NCBI RefSeq assembly: GCF_014737315.1
Contig: NZ_JPUF01000003.1
Location: 1 to 64,000 of the forward strand
Direction of reading: 5' to 3'
Origin: Treponema zioleckii
GTDB taxonomy: Bacteria; Spirochaetota; Spirochaetia; Treponematales; Treponemataceae
DNA: 64,000 nt
Within the stretch, counting starts at the first letter, position 1, and each line of letters begins with the position of its first letter. The position numbers and the translations under genes were made by a program. Positions 1-9,613 of this stretch are shown here, one piece after another. The notes under the pieces are model-generated. The model did no database searches. It had not been told where the DNA came from and saw only the letters and a program-made list of their open reading frames with translations.

Positions 1-106
1 ATTTTAGAACGGCAAAAACTACGCTATATGTAGCGCAATCCTTAATTTTCCTCGGAAAAGGCACTTTTTGTGGCGGGCTTTCCGGGGAAAAGTGGATTAT
101 TGGGGC

Positions 107-132
107 TTCCTACAAATCGCGATTTGTAGGAA
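107..132. repeat. Perfect 26-bp palindrome with no loop
   Basis: The half-site TTCCTACAAATCG is followed directly by its exact reverse complement. Eight T residues lie a few bases further on. It sits in the 227-base non-coding start of the window, which also holds a small hairpin at 22-35 (CGCTA-TATG-TAGCG). It could be a dispersed repeat, a dyad operator or the terminator of a gene to the left. I see no coding sequence in bases 1-227. Confidence 0.6.
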
Positions 133-227
133 ATTCCTCTTTTTTTTCTGTAATCCTTTGCATATAAGCGTTGTTTTTTTATAATCTAGCTTTGGGTGTT
201 TTTTGTTTTGGGAGGAAATTCAAAGAA

Positions 228-2238
228 ATGAAACGAAAAATCTGCGTTCTAATGTTTTTCTTTGCGACTTTTAATTTTATTTTTGGTCAGTCGCTAAAAT
301 TAAAAAAAGGTGAGCCTGTTCAAATTGGAAGTGTTAGCGGATTTACGGTTGCTGAAGAGAATATCATTGGAATATTGAATGGAAAAGCCGTTTATACTTA
401 CGATAAAGCTGGAAAAACTTTTTTGTTTGACGGTCAAAAATCGATTGATGCTGACGGAATAACAGAAATTCATATTTATAACGAAAAACTTCTTGTTTAC
501 AAAAAAGTTCAGATTGCTTCAGACGGGTATCCTAGAACTTATATTTTTAACGGAAAAACTTTGCAGGGCCCTTATGGCGTTGATTACGAAAATCACAAGG
601 GCACTATGCCTGTGAGCCTTTCCGTAACGGACAATGTTTTTCAGAATCCGTTGGTAAGCGGACTTATTTTGGTTAACGACATTCTTGCATACGAAGTTGA
701 CGAATATCAGTTTGATCCCGCAACCCCGTATGAGGAAGTCTGGAAGGTTCCTGCACGTCTCATAAACCGCTGGATTATCAAAGGCAATGAAAAAATCAGC
801 ATTGACCTTTTTGGAAATTTTGCTTCGTATGCGGATTCAAAAAACAAAAAAATACGCTTACAGTTATTTGACCGACTCAAATTCCGACAAAAAAAGCTAT
901 TTTGTAGTTGAGAGTGCGAATTCAAAAAAATCTACTTTTTCTTCTGTAAAAAAGACAAATTCTTCGGTAAAACAGAATAAAAATGTTGGTGCGCAAAAAG
1001 AGAAGCCTGTAACAAATCAGCCGGTGGACAATAATCAAAAAGAGAATCAAACTGCGGAGCAGGGCACAGGTTTAGAAAATCAGAATGATTCAGAAATTAA
1101 AACTGAGCCTGATTCAGAAAAGTCAGACTCTGCGCCTCTTGATGATTCTGAGCCTTCTAAGAATCCAGAAGAAAATCTTGAAGAAAAAGAAGATTCCAAG
1201 TCTGAAAGTTCTTTAGAGCCAGCTCCGAATGCCGAGGACGTTGATAATGCTTCTAGCGACATTAAGGACGAGTTGGCCTCTGAATTCTTTGGCGAGAATG
1301 CTCCGCAAAATACGGCGCAGGAAGATTCTCCTATTCTTGGTGAAGAGTCTCCGTTCCCGGATTCAGAAACTGAAGAGACAAAATCTGTTGATTCAAACTT
1401 TATTGACGAAGTGGCGGAACTTGATTTGGAAAAATCTTCCGACGAGGATGACTCTGATGAGAGCGAGCCTTTAAACGAGGAAGAAAATTTTACTGAAGAT
1501 GAAACGCCACAAGAAATTGTTTATGAAACCGGAAATGTGTACGTAAAAAAATATGGACCTTACGAAAACACCAGAATCGGGCTTAATCGGCTTGCGGAAA
1601 ATATGTACACTTGGTTTATGAACGACGGAAAATTTGCATATTGTGCGGTTTTGAACGGAAAACAAGGCATTTATATAGAAGGAAATTTGATTTTTACTTT
1701 TGACAAATTTATTTCTGAGGGAACTGTTTACAGTGATATGGAAAAGAACTTAGTCGTCGCATGGCTCGTTATCAACTCAGGAAAGCAATATTTGGTTACT
1801 GAAAGTCAGGTTTTTGGACCGTATGATTGTGTTGGTGGCGAAAAGATTTCTGCAGCTTACGCTCCTGCGTCTAAAAAAATCTTTTGGGCACTGAAGATGG
1901 CTGACGGAATTCATCTTTATTCTTGCGAATATGGGCTCAAAAATCCAAACGTTGAAGAAGTCCTTATAAAAGATTCCCTTTCGCAAATTGCTGTGTTCCC
2001 TTCTCAAGATGGAAAGAATGTTGCTATAAAAGGTTTTGCGATTGCTGATGACGATGTTAGCGAATATCTTATTGTGAACGGAAAAAAATACGGTCCGTAT
2101 GACACCCGCAATGATTTTGAGCTTTGCTCAGCCATGGACTTGGAATTGAATTCGGACTACGTTTACAAAGTTGACGAGCAGTCCGGCGAAGTTCGCTATT
2201 ATGTTGAAAACGGAAAAATCTACGCGGTGCTGGAATAG
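228..2238 (+). CDS. Exported GPY-motif repeat protein, interrupted by a frameshift
   Basis: I do not recognise the family. The ATG at 228 follows a GGAGG Shine-Dalgarno site and starts a signal peptide (MKRKICVLMFFFATFNFIFG). The first frame runs to 911. The second frame covers about 853-2238 and has no start signal of its own. The two join at the A7 run at 846-852 if one A is removed, giving about 669 residues. The product has an N-terminal beta-rich part, a Glu/Ser/Asp-rich linker (about residues 240-430) and a C-terminal beta-rich part. Short motifs of the type NGK-x-YGPYD recur (LQGPYG, KYGPYE, VFGPYD, KYGPYD), which suggests a repeated beta fold such as a propeller. Probably periplasmic or surface-associated; function unknown. 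Confidence 0.7.
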
Positions 2239-2250
2239 GACTTAAAATTA

Positions 2251-2288
2251 AAAATCCCGCCACGCAAAAGTGAGCATGGCGGGATTTT
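2251..2288. terminator. Bidirectional terminator between convergent genes
   Basis: AAAATCCCGCCA is followed by a 14-base loop and TGGCGGGATTTT, giving a 12-bp stem with A on one side and T on the other. It lies between the GPY-motif gene (plus) and the small gene on the minus strand, so it can end transcription from both sides. Confidence 0.85.
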
Positions 2289-2304
2289 GCTGTTTTTCGG
2301 TTGT

Positions 2305-2517
2305 TTACCGTCTTCGAGCTGGTGTTGAACTGTTCGAAGTTGAGTCACCGTCGTTTCCGTTTAAGGCATCCCGAAGATTTTGGTAGCGTTCCATTTCTTT
2401 GCGAATCTTGATTTTATTACGAGCTTTGTCGTAATCTGTCATGTCGCACTGAATGCCAGCTTTAATTTGAGCGAGAATAGCCAATTCTTCATCCGTGTAT
2501 TGTCTGTCTTTAGCCAT
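2305..2517 (-). CDS. Small charged hypothetical protein (70 aa)
   Basis: No family recognised. The protein is hydrophilic, probably helical and rich in Lys, Arg, Asp and Glu (for example YTDEELAILAQIKAGIQ). The tail is low-complexity Ser/Thr and ends PARRR. No signal peptide or membrane segment is visible. It is convergent with the GPY-motif gene and shares its terminator. The composition is compatible with a small cytoplasmic or nucleic-acid-associated protein, but nothing in the sequence fixes a role. Confidence 0.55.
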   Translation of the reverse strand: MAKDRQYTDEELAILAQIKAGIQCDMTDYDKARNKIKIRKEMERYQNLRDALNGNDGDSTSNSSTPARRR

Positions 2518-2601
2518 ACTATTATTTTAAGTTATATAGCAAAATAGTGCAATCGAATTTAGACAAGGTAATTTTAAGATTGACTGTTTTTTGGAGGATT
2601 T

Positions 2602-2766
2602 ATGAAAGCGTCTTTTGAAAATTGGACGGCTTATGATATTTGGCTCGTTCAGAATTATTCGCAGTTTGATATTATTGATGTAAACGAAGTTGACGGAAAA
2701 GTTGAAGTTGAGTATTTGACGAAAGAAGAATATGCCGAGCTAAAAAAGACTTTTGAAGAATCTTAA
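2602..2766 (+). CDS. Small acidic hypothetical protein (54 aa)
   Basis: The ATG is preceded by TTGGAGGATTT, a strong Shine-Dalgarno site at good spacing, which is the main reason for calling so short a gene. The product begins MKASFENWTAYDIWLVQNYS and ends in a Glu/Lys-rich helix. It is acidic, soluble and has no signal peptide. Its stop codon is inside an inverted repeat (2763-2806) that may act as its terminator. Function unknown. Confidence 0.6.
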   Translation: MKASFENWTAYDIWLVQNYSQFDIIDVNEVDGKVEVEYLTKEEYAELKKTFEES

Positions 2767-2806
2767 GGGAAACTCCAAAAATTTCAGTTTTTCGAGATGC
2801 CCTTAA
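2763..2806. repeat. Dispersed imperfect inverted repeat, copy 1
   Basis: TTAAGGG and CCCTTAA enclose AAACTCCAAAAA and GTTTTTCGAGATG, giving a long imperfect hairpin. Its core resembles those at 41690-41733 and, more loosely, 53078-53117. All three lie just after a stop codon, so they may serve as terminators or as a small repeat family. Confidence 0.6.
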
Positions 2807-2898
2807 TTTTAGATGCCCATAAGTTTGACGCAGATGAACGCTGATAATTATCCATAATTCTTCTTTTATAATTGTCTGCAATCAAGCTGCGTTGGAAT

Positions 2899-3429
2899 CT
2901 ATAACGATGATTCAAATTTTTCAATCTGTTCGACTGTTAAAAAACTTTTTGTGGAAAGATAATTTCCTGAGTTGAAAGCTTCGCTCGGAAACTTTTGATC
3001 GAGTTCCATACGTTCGTCTTTTTCGATTGGCAACCGGAATGCGAGCACGTGGATAAGCGTGTTCAAGTCATAAGGTCCGCGGTAAATTCCGCGGTTCCTA
3101 TCGTCTGAGCTGTAATAATACCAACCTGACTCGCGCTTAAAACACGCTATTTCTTCGGGAAGGTTCAGTTTTTTTTGGAAAGCGATTTTTATGCGTGAAG
3201 AATCGTGGCCGCCTTTTTCGATGGCGTTTGAAAGCGTTTCTTTTATCAAGTTGATTTCGCTTATCAATTTTTCGTCTTTTAGTTCTGATTCTGAATCATT
3301 TTTGCTTTCTGTAATTTTTGATTCTTCAAAACCGTTGTACTTTGTTCCTTCTTTGCGTTTTTTTGTTGCTGCGACGGTTCCGTAAATCGCAAGACCGACC
3401 ACAAGAAAAAACATGAATGATGCGTACAT
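2899..3429 (-). CDS. Membrane-anchored hypothetical protein (176 aa)
   Basis: No family recognised. One N-terminal membrane segment (about residues 3-20, SFMFFLVVGLAIYGTVAAT) is followed by a basic patch, which suggests a cytoplasmic body. Residues 25-60 are a charged Glu/Lys/Ser linker. The C-terminal part is a compact acidic domain containing GWYYYSSDDRNRGIYRGPYD, which faintly resembles the GYF_2 pattern, a weak comparison. It is 15 bases downstream of the ATP-grasp gene on the same strand and may be co-transcribed with it. Confidence 0.6.
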   Translation of the reverse strand: MYASFMFFLVVGLAIYGTVAATKKRKEGTKYNGFEESKITESKNDSESELKDEKLISEINLIKETLSNAIEKGGHDSSRIKIAFQKKLNLPEEIACFKRESGWYYYSSDDRNRGIYRGPYDLNTLIHVLAFRLPIEKDERMELDQKFPSEAFNSGNYLSTKSFLTVEQIEKFESSL

Positions 3430-3444
3430 TTTTTTACCTCAAAA

Positions 3445-4815
3445 TTAAATTTTTAAAAGCAAATCTTTTGCGTTCTTAAAAAAAATTTCTTCGCCGCCAA
3501 AAGTTTCTTTTAATTCAAAAAGTTTTTTTTCCAAATCAGCTTTGTTTTTTCCGCCTAAAATCACTTCGCAATAGCCTTGCTCGCGGATTTGCCTTGCGGC
3601 TTTGTTCTCGGTTTGCGAGACGTAATGCACGAACGGGAGAGCCTTCATTTTTTTGATTGTCTCTTCGTTCAAAAGCGGATATTTTATGTTGATAAAAACA
3701 CCGTTTGTTTCTGAGCGTTCTTGCTCGCGTTCCGGATTTTTTTTGTTTTCTCCCGAAAGGTTAAAAAGCAACTCAAAAATCGAACATCCGCACATTGCCG
3801 CATAAGTTTGCGTCATACCTGAAAGGCGCGGATTTATTTCTATTATATACCATTTTTCTTCTTTTTCGGAATAAACCAAGTCAACTTGTGAGATTCCTTC
3901 AAAATTAAGACTGTCGGCAAGTTTTTTAAGTTCTGATTTTAGCTGTTCAATTTTGTACTTTGGGCTTTCGACCGGCCCGATTTTTACGCTCTGTTTTGGG
4001 CTTGTAATTCCGTAACGGTTCACGCTAAAAATGAACGGGGAGAAAACTTTGTGCTCAAAATGCGACTTGTCTGCAGCAAGGCTTGAATGAATTTCTGCGC
4101 CGAATTGCTCGCCCAAAATCAGTTCCTCAACGATTCTGTCCGACGACGTTTTTCTAGAAAAAAGTATGTTTTTTGCCTCTTCAAAGTTGTTCACCACATC
4201 TGCTCCGTAAGAACTTAATCCCACTGTGTCTTTTATAATTACAGGATATTTTAATTTTTGAATCTCGTTCAGAATTGCGGTGCGGTAAATATTGCTTTTT
4301 ACTTCGCGGCGGTTTCCTGCGTTCACAAAAAGCGCATGATGAACGTAAACGGCCTTTGCCGTGTTAAAACCGAATTTTTCCAGCGTAACGTGCGTTTTGA
4401 ATTTGTCAAAGCAGTTCAGGGCGGTTTGTGCTGCGTGGCAGACTGTTTTTATTCCTTTTTCGCGGAGCTTTTCGGCAACTAGCGCGTCTTTTATGGTGAG
4501 CCAGTCGTAAGGCGCAACGTAAAAACTTGCGGCTATCGCAATTTCGGGGTTAAGGGACGAAAGAAAGTCTGCGATTTTATCTTCATTATCATCTTCGATT
4601 ATTTCGTAACGGATTTGGTTAGCTTTGCATTTTATTTTGTTCCCGTCCAAATCTAGAAGAAACATTCCGGGAAGCTGCGTTGCAATAATAAAATTGTGTT
4701 CAGGATATTTTTTAGCCAGCTCTTCAACTTGCTCGGCACACAAAGGAGTGGTCTTTATGCAAAGGTTCGTCCCGTCGTAAATATTGCTGCTCGTGCTGTA
4801 AAAAAGAATATTCAT
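3445..4815 (-). CDS. ATP-grasp domain protein (carboxylate-amine ligase-like)
   Basis: 456 residues. The region of about residues 170-350 carries the ATP-grasp pattern: a lysine strand (KYPVIIKDTVGLSSYGADVV), the E-E-L-I-x-G-E strand (RIVEELILGEQFGAEI) and the metal-binding end WYIIEINPRLSGMT. This matches the carbamoyl-phosphate synthase/D-Ala-D-Ala ligase superfamily, whose enzymes join a carboxylate to a nucleophile through an acyl-phosphate. The N-terminal 160 residues form a Rossmann-like pre-ATP-grasp domain and the C-terminal 90 residues a small alpha/beta domain. The substrate cannot be told from sequence. Its 3' neighbour is the membrane-anchored hypothetical. Soluble and cytoplasmic. 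Confidence 0.75.
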   Translation of the reverse strand: MNILFYSTSSNIYDGTNLCIKTTPLCAEQVEELAKKYPEHNFIIATQLPGMFLLDLDGNKIKCKANQIRYEIIEDDNEDKIADFLSSLNPEIAIAASFYVAPYDWLTIKDALVAEKLREKGIKTVCHAAQTALNCFDKFKTHVTLEKFGFNTAKAVYVHHALFVNAGNRREVKSNIYRTAILNEIQKLKYPVIIKDTVGLSSYGADVVNNFEEAKNILFSRKTSSDRIVEELILGEQFGAEIHSSLAADKSHFEHKVFSPFIFSVNRYGITSPKQSVKIGPVESPKYKIEQLKSELKKLADSLNFEGISQVDLVYSEKEEKWYIIEINPRLSGMTQTYAAMCGCSIFELLFNLSGENKKNPEREQERSETNGVFINIKYPLLNEETIKKMKALPFVHYVSQTENKAARQIREQGYCEVILGGKNKADLEKKLFELKETFGGEEIFFKNAKDLLLKI

Positions 4816-4935
4816 GTTTCTAAAATAAAGAATATTTGCAGACGATTCAAGGGAGAGGAAAATTTAGCTTTTGCGTTTCCTTTTTTTACTTATGCAAGTT
4901 TATAATTCGGACTGCGGAATTGAATTTTTTGAACG

Positions 4936-4964
4936 TTGAAAGCGGAGTTAAAAATCGGTAGAAT
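4936..4964 (+). promoter_or_regulatory. Predicted sigma-70 promoter for ilvB
   Basis: TTGAAA, a 17-base spacer and TAGAAT, placing transcription start near 4971, about 33 bases before the ilvB ATG. I see no T-box or leader-peptide arrangement between the promoter and the gene. Confidence 0.55.
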
Positions 4965-5003
4965 GTTTTGCATCAAAAAAATTCTTTTTTTTATGGGGAC
5001 GAT

Positions 5004-6725
5004 ATGAAAATAAATGGCTCACAAATTGTAATTGAATGTCTCGTCGAGCAAGGCGTTGACACTGTTTTTGGTTATCCGGGCGGAAACATTCTAAACATTT
5101 ATGACGCCCTTTATAAAAATTCAGATAGAATCAATCATATTCTTACAGCCCACGAGCAGGCTGCGGCTCATGCTGCTGACGGATATGCCCGCACAACTGG
5201 AAAAGTGGGTGTTTGTATGGCAACGTCAGGACCGGGTGCTACGAATCTCGTAACTGGAATCGCCACTGCTTACATGGACTCAGTTCCTGTCGTTGCGATA
5301 ACTTGTAACGTTGGAACTCCTCTTCTCGGAAAAGACACTTTTCAGGAAATCGACATTACTGGCGTAACTCTTCCAATCACAAAACATAATTTTATTGTAA
5401 AAGACGTTCGTGATTTGGCAAAAACATTCCGCGAAGCATTTATAATCGCAAAATCTGGTCGCCCAGGACCAGTTCTCATTGATATTCCAAAAGACGTTAC
5501 AGCAAAGGAATGTGAATTTGAGCCTCTTGCAAAAGGCGAGAGCGGACTTAATGAACTCGTTACGGAAAACGCGAACTTTTCTCGCGTTGTGAATGTTGCA
5601 GTTCCGACTGACGAAGAAATCAAAAAAGTTTCTGAAATCATCAATAAATCTGAGCGACCGATTATTTATGCTGGTGGCGGTGTAAAAATCTCTGGAGCCG
5701 AAAAAGAGCTTCTTGAATTTGCAGAAAAAGCTCAGATTCCTGTGGCAGAAAGCCTTATGGGACGCGATGTGTTCCCGGCTTCGCATCCGCTTTGCACCTG
5801 GATGGTCGGAATGCACGGAACGCGTGCCAGCAATATGGCTGTTACCGAAAGCGACCTTGTTCTCGCACTCGGTTCTAGATTCAGCGACCGCGTAATTGGC
5901 GACCCTAAAGTTTTTGCCGCTAATGCGACTGTCCTTCACATTGATATTGACCCTGCCGAAATCAACAAAAATATTCCGGCTCAGGAGCAGCTTGTGGGAG
6001 ACGTTAAGGCGATTCTTACGCGTCTTCTGCCGCTCATTGAAAAACGCGAGCACAAAGACTGGCTTAAAAAAATTGACGGCTGGAAGAAAGAAGTTCCTGC
6101 TTGCTATTCAGAAGTCAAAAAAGATTCGATTAACCCGAAATTCCTTCTTGAGACAGTTCACAAATATGCTGGCGATGACGCTTACATTACGACCGAGGTT
6201 GGTCAGCATCAGATGTGGACGGCTCAGTTCTATCCGTTCGGAAAGCCGCGTCGTTTTGTAACTTCTGGAGGATTAGGAACAATGGGGTTCGGAACAGGAG
6301 CCGCAATGGGAATCCAGGTCGGTCAGCCTGACGCACGAGTCGTTCATATCGCGGGGGACGGTTCGTTCCGCATGAACTGCAATGAGCTTTGCACGATAGC
6401 ACGATACAATCTTCCGATTGTAATTGTTTTGGTAAACAACGGAACTCTCGGAAACGTTCGTGTATGGCAGAAGCTTTTTTACGAAAAACGTTACAGTCAC
6501 ACGACTCTCGATTTTGGCCCGAATTGGGAAAAACTTGCCGACGCTTACGGAGTAGGCTATTTTAAGGCTTCTAATAACGACGAGTTCGATAAAGTTTTTA
6601 AGGCTGCATTTGAATCTAAAAAGCCTTGTATTGTCGATTCTCGTGTTGATATTGACGAAATGATTCTCCCGATGGCAATTCCTGGAAAGCCAATCGACCA
6701 GCAGATGATGAGCTGGGACAACTAA
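5004..6725 (+). CDS. ilvB: Acetolactate synthase large subunit
   Basis: Condenses two pyruvates, or pyruvate and 2-oxobutyrate, to acetohydroxy acids, the first common step of branched-chain amino acid synthesis. It uses thiamine diphosphate, FAD and Mg2+. The 573-residue protein has the family layout: N-terminal ThDP domain with the catalytic Glu (AHEQAAAHAADGYAR, Glu51), a central FAD-binding domain and a C-terminal ThDP domain with the diphosphate/Mg motif GDGSFRMN and NNGTLG. The ATG at 5004 was preferred to an upstream TTG because GGGGAC precedes it and the family homology begins there. No small regulatory subunit (ilvN) is adjacent, so feedback control would need a distant ilvN. argH follows after 24 bases, probably in the same operon. 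Confidence 0.93.
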   Translation: MKINGSQIVIECLVEQGVDTVFGYPGGNILNIYDALYKNSDRINHILTAHEQAAAHAADGYARTTGKVGVCMATSGPGATNLVTGIATAYMDSVPVVAITCNVGTPLLGKDTFQEIDITGVTLPITKHNFIVKDVRDLAKTFREAFIIAKSGRPGPVLIDIPKDVTAKECEFEPLAKGESGLNELVTENANFSRVVNVAVPTDEEIKKVSEIINKSERPIIYAGGGVKISGAEKELLEFAEKAQIPVAESLMGRDVFPASHPLCTWMVGMHGTRASNMAVTESDLVLALGSRFSDRVIGDPKVFAANATVLHIDIDPAEINKNIPAQEQLVGDVKAILTRLLPLIEKREHKDWLKKIDGWKKEVPACYSEVKKDSINPKFLLETVHKYAGDDAYITTEVGQHQMWTAQFYPFGKPRRFVTSGGLGTMGFGTGAAMGIQVGQPDARVVHIAGDGSFRMNCNELCTIARYNLPIVIVLVNNGTLGNVRVWQKLFYEKRYSHTTLDFGPNWEKLADAYGVGYFKASNNDEFDKVFKAAFESKKPCIVDSRVDIDEMILPMAIPGKPIDQQMMSWDN

Positions 6726-6749
6726 AAAAATTGCGGGCGAGGTTGCAGT

Positions 6750-8171
6750 ATGGCAAACGAAAAACACGGAACGATTACAGATAACAATCACGCGGCATTG
6801 TGGCACGGTCGGTTTGCAGAAGGCCCGGATGCCGCGGCCGTTGAATTTGAAACTTCGATTCATGTTGATGAGAGAATGGCTCTTGACGACATAAAAGGCT
6901 CAAAAGCTCATGCCGAAATGCTTTTTAAGCAGGGAATAATCTCCGAAAAAGAAAACTCAGAGATTCAAAACGGCTTGTCTTCTATTGAGAGTGATTTGCA
7001 GTCTGGAAAGCTTTCAATAGATTATTCGGCAGAGGATATTCATTCGTTTGTCGAGGCAACATTGACTGATAGAATCGGCGACGCCGGACGAAAGCTCCAC
7101 ACTGGGCGAAGCCGAAACGACCAGATTGCGCTTGACGAGAGACTTTATCTTCGTCGAGTGATTCCAGAACTGCAAAAGAATATTGTTTCGCTTATAAATA
7201 CGCTCGCGGATATTGCAAAAAATCATACTCGCTCGCTTTTGACTGGCTATACTCACATGCAGCATGCTCAGCCTGGAACCCTTGCTCAGCATCTTTGCGC
7301 CTGGGCGTGGATGCTTACCCGCGACGTTGAAAGGCTTGAAGATTCCTTGAAGCGGGTGAGCCTTTCTCCGCTCGGTAGCGGTGCGCTGGCTGGAAGTGGC
7401 TTGCCGCTTAACCGTGAGTTTGTGGCGGATCAGCTGGGATTTTCCGGTGTTACCCAAAATTCCCTTGATTCCGTTTCAGACCGCGACTACTGCATTGAAT
7501 TCACTTCGGATTTTGCGCTTCTTCAAAGTCACCTTTCGAGAATGTGCGAAGAAGTTGTTCTTTGGTCTACTACAGAATTTGGTTTTATCGATTTGAGCGA
7601 AAAATGGTCAACCGGTTCGTCGATTATGCCTCAAAAGAAAAATCCTGATTTTGCGGAGCTTATCCGCGGACGCACGGGAAAAGTTTACGGGGATCTTATA
7701 AACCTTCTCGTAATGATGAAGGGGCTTCCGTTGGCTTACGACCGTGATATGCAGGAAGACAAAGCTCCTCTTTTTGAAGCTTTGGACACGGTGCAGGGCA
7801 ACGTTATCGTTTTTGAGGCGATGATTTCTAGCGCAAAATGGAACCTTCCAAAGATGGAGGCAAGTTGCTTTGGCGGTTTTGCGAATGCAACTGATGTTGC
7901 GGACTATCTTGTGCGAAAAGGTCTTCCTTTTAGGCTTGCACATGGCGTTGCTGCAAAATGTGTTCGCCTTGCAATCGATTCTGGCCTTTCTTCTATAGAA
8001 GAACTTTCTTTGAGCGATATGAAAAATATTTCGGATTTGTTCGAGAGTGATATTTTTGAAAAAATCACTCCGAAGGCATGTATGGAAGCCCGCAAAACTA
8101 CGGGCGGACCTAGCCCTGAGCAGACTGAAAAGCAAATTTTGGCCTTAAAGGAATTCTGTAAGAAATACTAA
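6750..8171 (+). CDS. argH: Argininosuccinate lyase
   Basis: Cleaves argininosuccinate to arginine and fumarate, the last step of arginine synthesis; cytoplasmic homotetramer of the fumarase/aspartase superfamily. The 473-residue length is normal. Visible family signatures are LHTGRSRNDQIALDERL (about residue 110), TGYTHMQHAQP with the catalytic-region His, and the fumarate lyase signature GSSIMPQKKNPD (about residue 290). It starts 24 bases after ilvB, and the MATE gene starts on the base after its stop codon, so the three are probably one transcript. argG is not in the window. Confidence 0.95.
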   Translation: MANEKHGTITDNNHAALWHGRFAEGPDAAAVEFETSIHVDERMALDDIKGSKAHAEMLFKQGIISEKENSEIQNGLSSIESDLQSGKLSIDYSAEDIHSFVEATLTDRIGDAGRKLHTGRSRNDQIALDERLYLRRVIPELQKNIVSLINTLADIAKNHTRSLLTGYTHMQHAQPGTLAQHLCAWAWMLTRDVERLEDSLKRVSLSPLGSGALAGSGLPLNREFVADQLGFSGVTQNSLDSVSDRDYCIEFTSDFALLQSHLSRMCEEVVLWSTTEFGFIDLSEKWSTGSSIMPQKKNPDFAELIRGRTGKVYGDLINLLVMMKGLPLAYDRDMQEDKAPLFEALDTVQGNVIVFEAMISSAKWNLPKMEASCFGGFANATDVADYLVRKGLPFRLAHGVAAKCVRLAIDSGLSSIEELSLSDMKNISDLFESDIFEKITPKACMEARKTTGGPSPEQTEKQILALKEFCKKY

Positions 8172-9536
8172 ATGGCATCAGAAAAAAATCGTCCGTTCAC
8201 AAACAGAGAGTTTTACGGCAGACTTGTTTCGCTTGTAATCCCGATTGCATTCCAGTCATTCATGGTTGCAATTGTGAATGCAAGCGATGCTTTGATGCTG
8301 GCTCGTCTCGATCAGACTTCACTTTCGGCAGTTTCTCTTGCGACTCAAATCGCTTTTATTGCGAGTTTGTTTCTTTTTGCCTTTAATACTGGGCTTTCGA
8401 TTTTTGCGGCTCAGTATTGGGGAAAAAACGACATTGACTCAATCGAAAAGATTTTTGCCTATGTCGTAAAAATCTCTTCTTCAATTGCATTCATTTTTTC
8501 GTTTCTGTCATTTTTCTTTCCTGATTTATTGATGAGAATTTACACCGAGGATTCGTTAATAATCGAAAAAGGTGTGATTTACTTAAAAATTGTCTCCCCG
8601 TCATATCTTTTTGCAGGAATTTCTCAGATTTATTTGTGCATTTTGAAGAATTCGGAGCACGCTTTAATTTCCACGGTAATTTCGTCGTTTTGCGTAGTTC
8701 TGAATATAATTTTGAACGCTTTGTTCATCTACGGGCTTTTGGGCGCACCTAGGCTCGAAATTGCAGGCGCCGCGCTTGCAACTCTGATTGCGCGGTTTGT
8801 CGAGCTTGCCTGGACTTTGCTGGAAACTGCAAGACCCGGCAGGTTGAAATTCCGGTTAAAATATTTTTTCAGAATTGAAAAAGTCTTTCGGTTGGATTTC
8901 TGGAAATATTCCTATCCTGTTCTTCTGAGCAATGTGTCCTGGGGCGTTGCATTTTCCATGTACTCGGTAATTATGGGGCACTTGGGAAGTGATGCCGTAG
9001 CGGCAAATTCAATTTCAAACATTGTAAAAAATCTCGTGTGCTGTATGAGTTCGGGGCTTTCGGCAGGTGCCGGAATTATGATTGGAAACGAACTTGGCCG
9101 TGAGAATTTTGAGAAGGCCCGAATTTACGGCTCAAAATTCTGTCATATCGCACTGCTGAATGGCGTTTTGATGGGCGGAATAATTATTTTGCTGATTCCG
9201 ACTGTTTTAAAAAACGTTTCGATGAGTGAAGAGGCACTGAGATTCCTAAAATTGATGCTTTTTATTTGCTCTTACAATATGATTGGAAAATCAATCAACT
9301 GCGTAACGAATTGCGGAGTTTTCCCCGCAGGCGGCGACTCTAAATTCTGCATGATTTGCGACACGATTTCTATGTGGGTGGTGAGCGTTCCTGCTGGATT
9401 CCTTTCGGCTTTTGTGTTTGATGCACCGGTTTTGATTGTTTATTTCATATTGAATCTTGATGAAATCTTAAAACTTCCTGTAATTTATTTATATTATAAA
9501 AAATATCATTGGCTTAAAAATATAACGAGGAATTGA
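8172..9536 (+). CDS. MATE-family multidrug efflux transporter
   Basis: Inner-membrane antiporter of about 454 residues with roughly 12 hydrophobic segments in two related halves, as expected for MATE proteins, which export cationic drugs or metabolites using a Na+ or H+ gradient. The N-terminal half has LVIPIAFQSFMVAIVNASDA, a typical MATE TM1 region, and the paired second half begins near residue 235 (FWKYSYPVLLSNVSWGVAFS). The ATG directly abuts the argH stop codon, implying translational coupling. Substrate unknown. Confidence 0.85.
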   Translation: MASEKNRPFTNREFYGRLVSLVIPIAFQSFMVAIVNASDALMLARLDQTSLSAVSLATQIAFIASLFLFAFNTGLSIFAAQYWGKNDIDSIEKIFAYVVKISSSIAFIFSFLSFFFPDLLMRIYTEDSLIIEKGVIYLKIVSPSYLFAGISQIYLCILKNSEHALISTVISSFCVVLNIILNALFIYGLLGAPRLEIAGAALATLIARFVELAWTLLETARPGRLKFRLKYFFRIEKVFRLDFWKYSYPVLLSNVSWGVAFSMYSVIMGHLGSDAVAANSISNIVKNLVCCMSSGLSAGAGIMIGNELGRENFEKARIYGSKFCHIALLNGVLMGGIIILLIPTVLKNVSMSEEALRFLKLMLFICSYNMIGKSINCVTNCGVFPAGGDSKFCMICDTISMWVVSVPAGFLSAFVFDAPVLIVYFILNLDEILKLPVIYLYYKKYHWLKNITRN

Positions 9537-9613
9537 TTTTTGCAGACTGGCTTTTTGCCGTCTTTTTTGGTGGTGAAATATGAAAAAAATATTAATTTTT
9601 TTGTTTTCAATCT

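Noticed and set aside
787-852. Separate gene starting at ATG 787
   Set aside because: No ribosome-binding site; the first residues are an out-of-frame reading of the upstream gene, and the two frames join at an A-run.
2672-2881. 69-residue minus-strand frame
   Set aside because: Overlaps the small plus-strand gene with a good ribosome-binding site and an inverted repeat; no start signal or family.
4816-5003. Possible T-box or attenuator before ilvB (AGGAAA...TTTCCT with T7)
   Set aside because: The stem is only six weak pairs, lies before the predicted promoter, and no T-box motif or leader peptide is present.
5280-6053. 257-residue minus-strand frame inside ilvB
   Set aside because: Antisense shadow of a conserved gene; rich in Cys, Phe and Asn as expected from reversed codons, with no family pattern.
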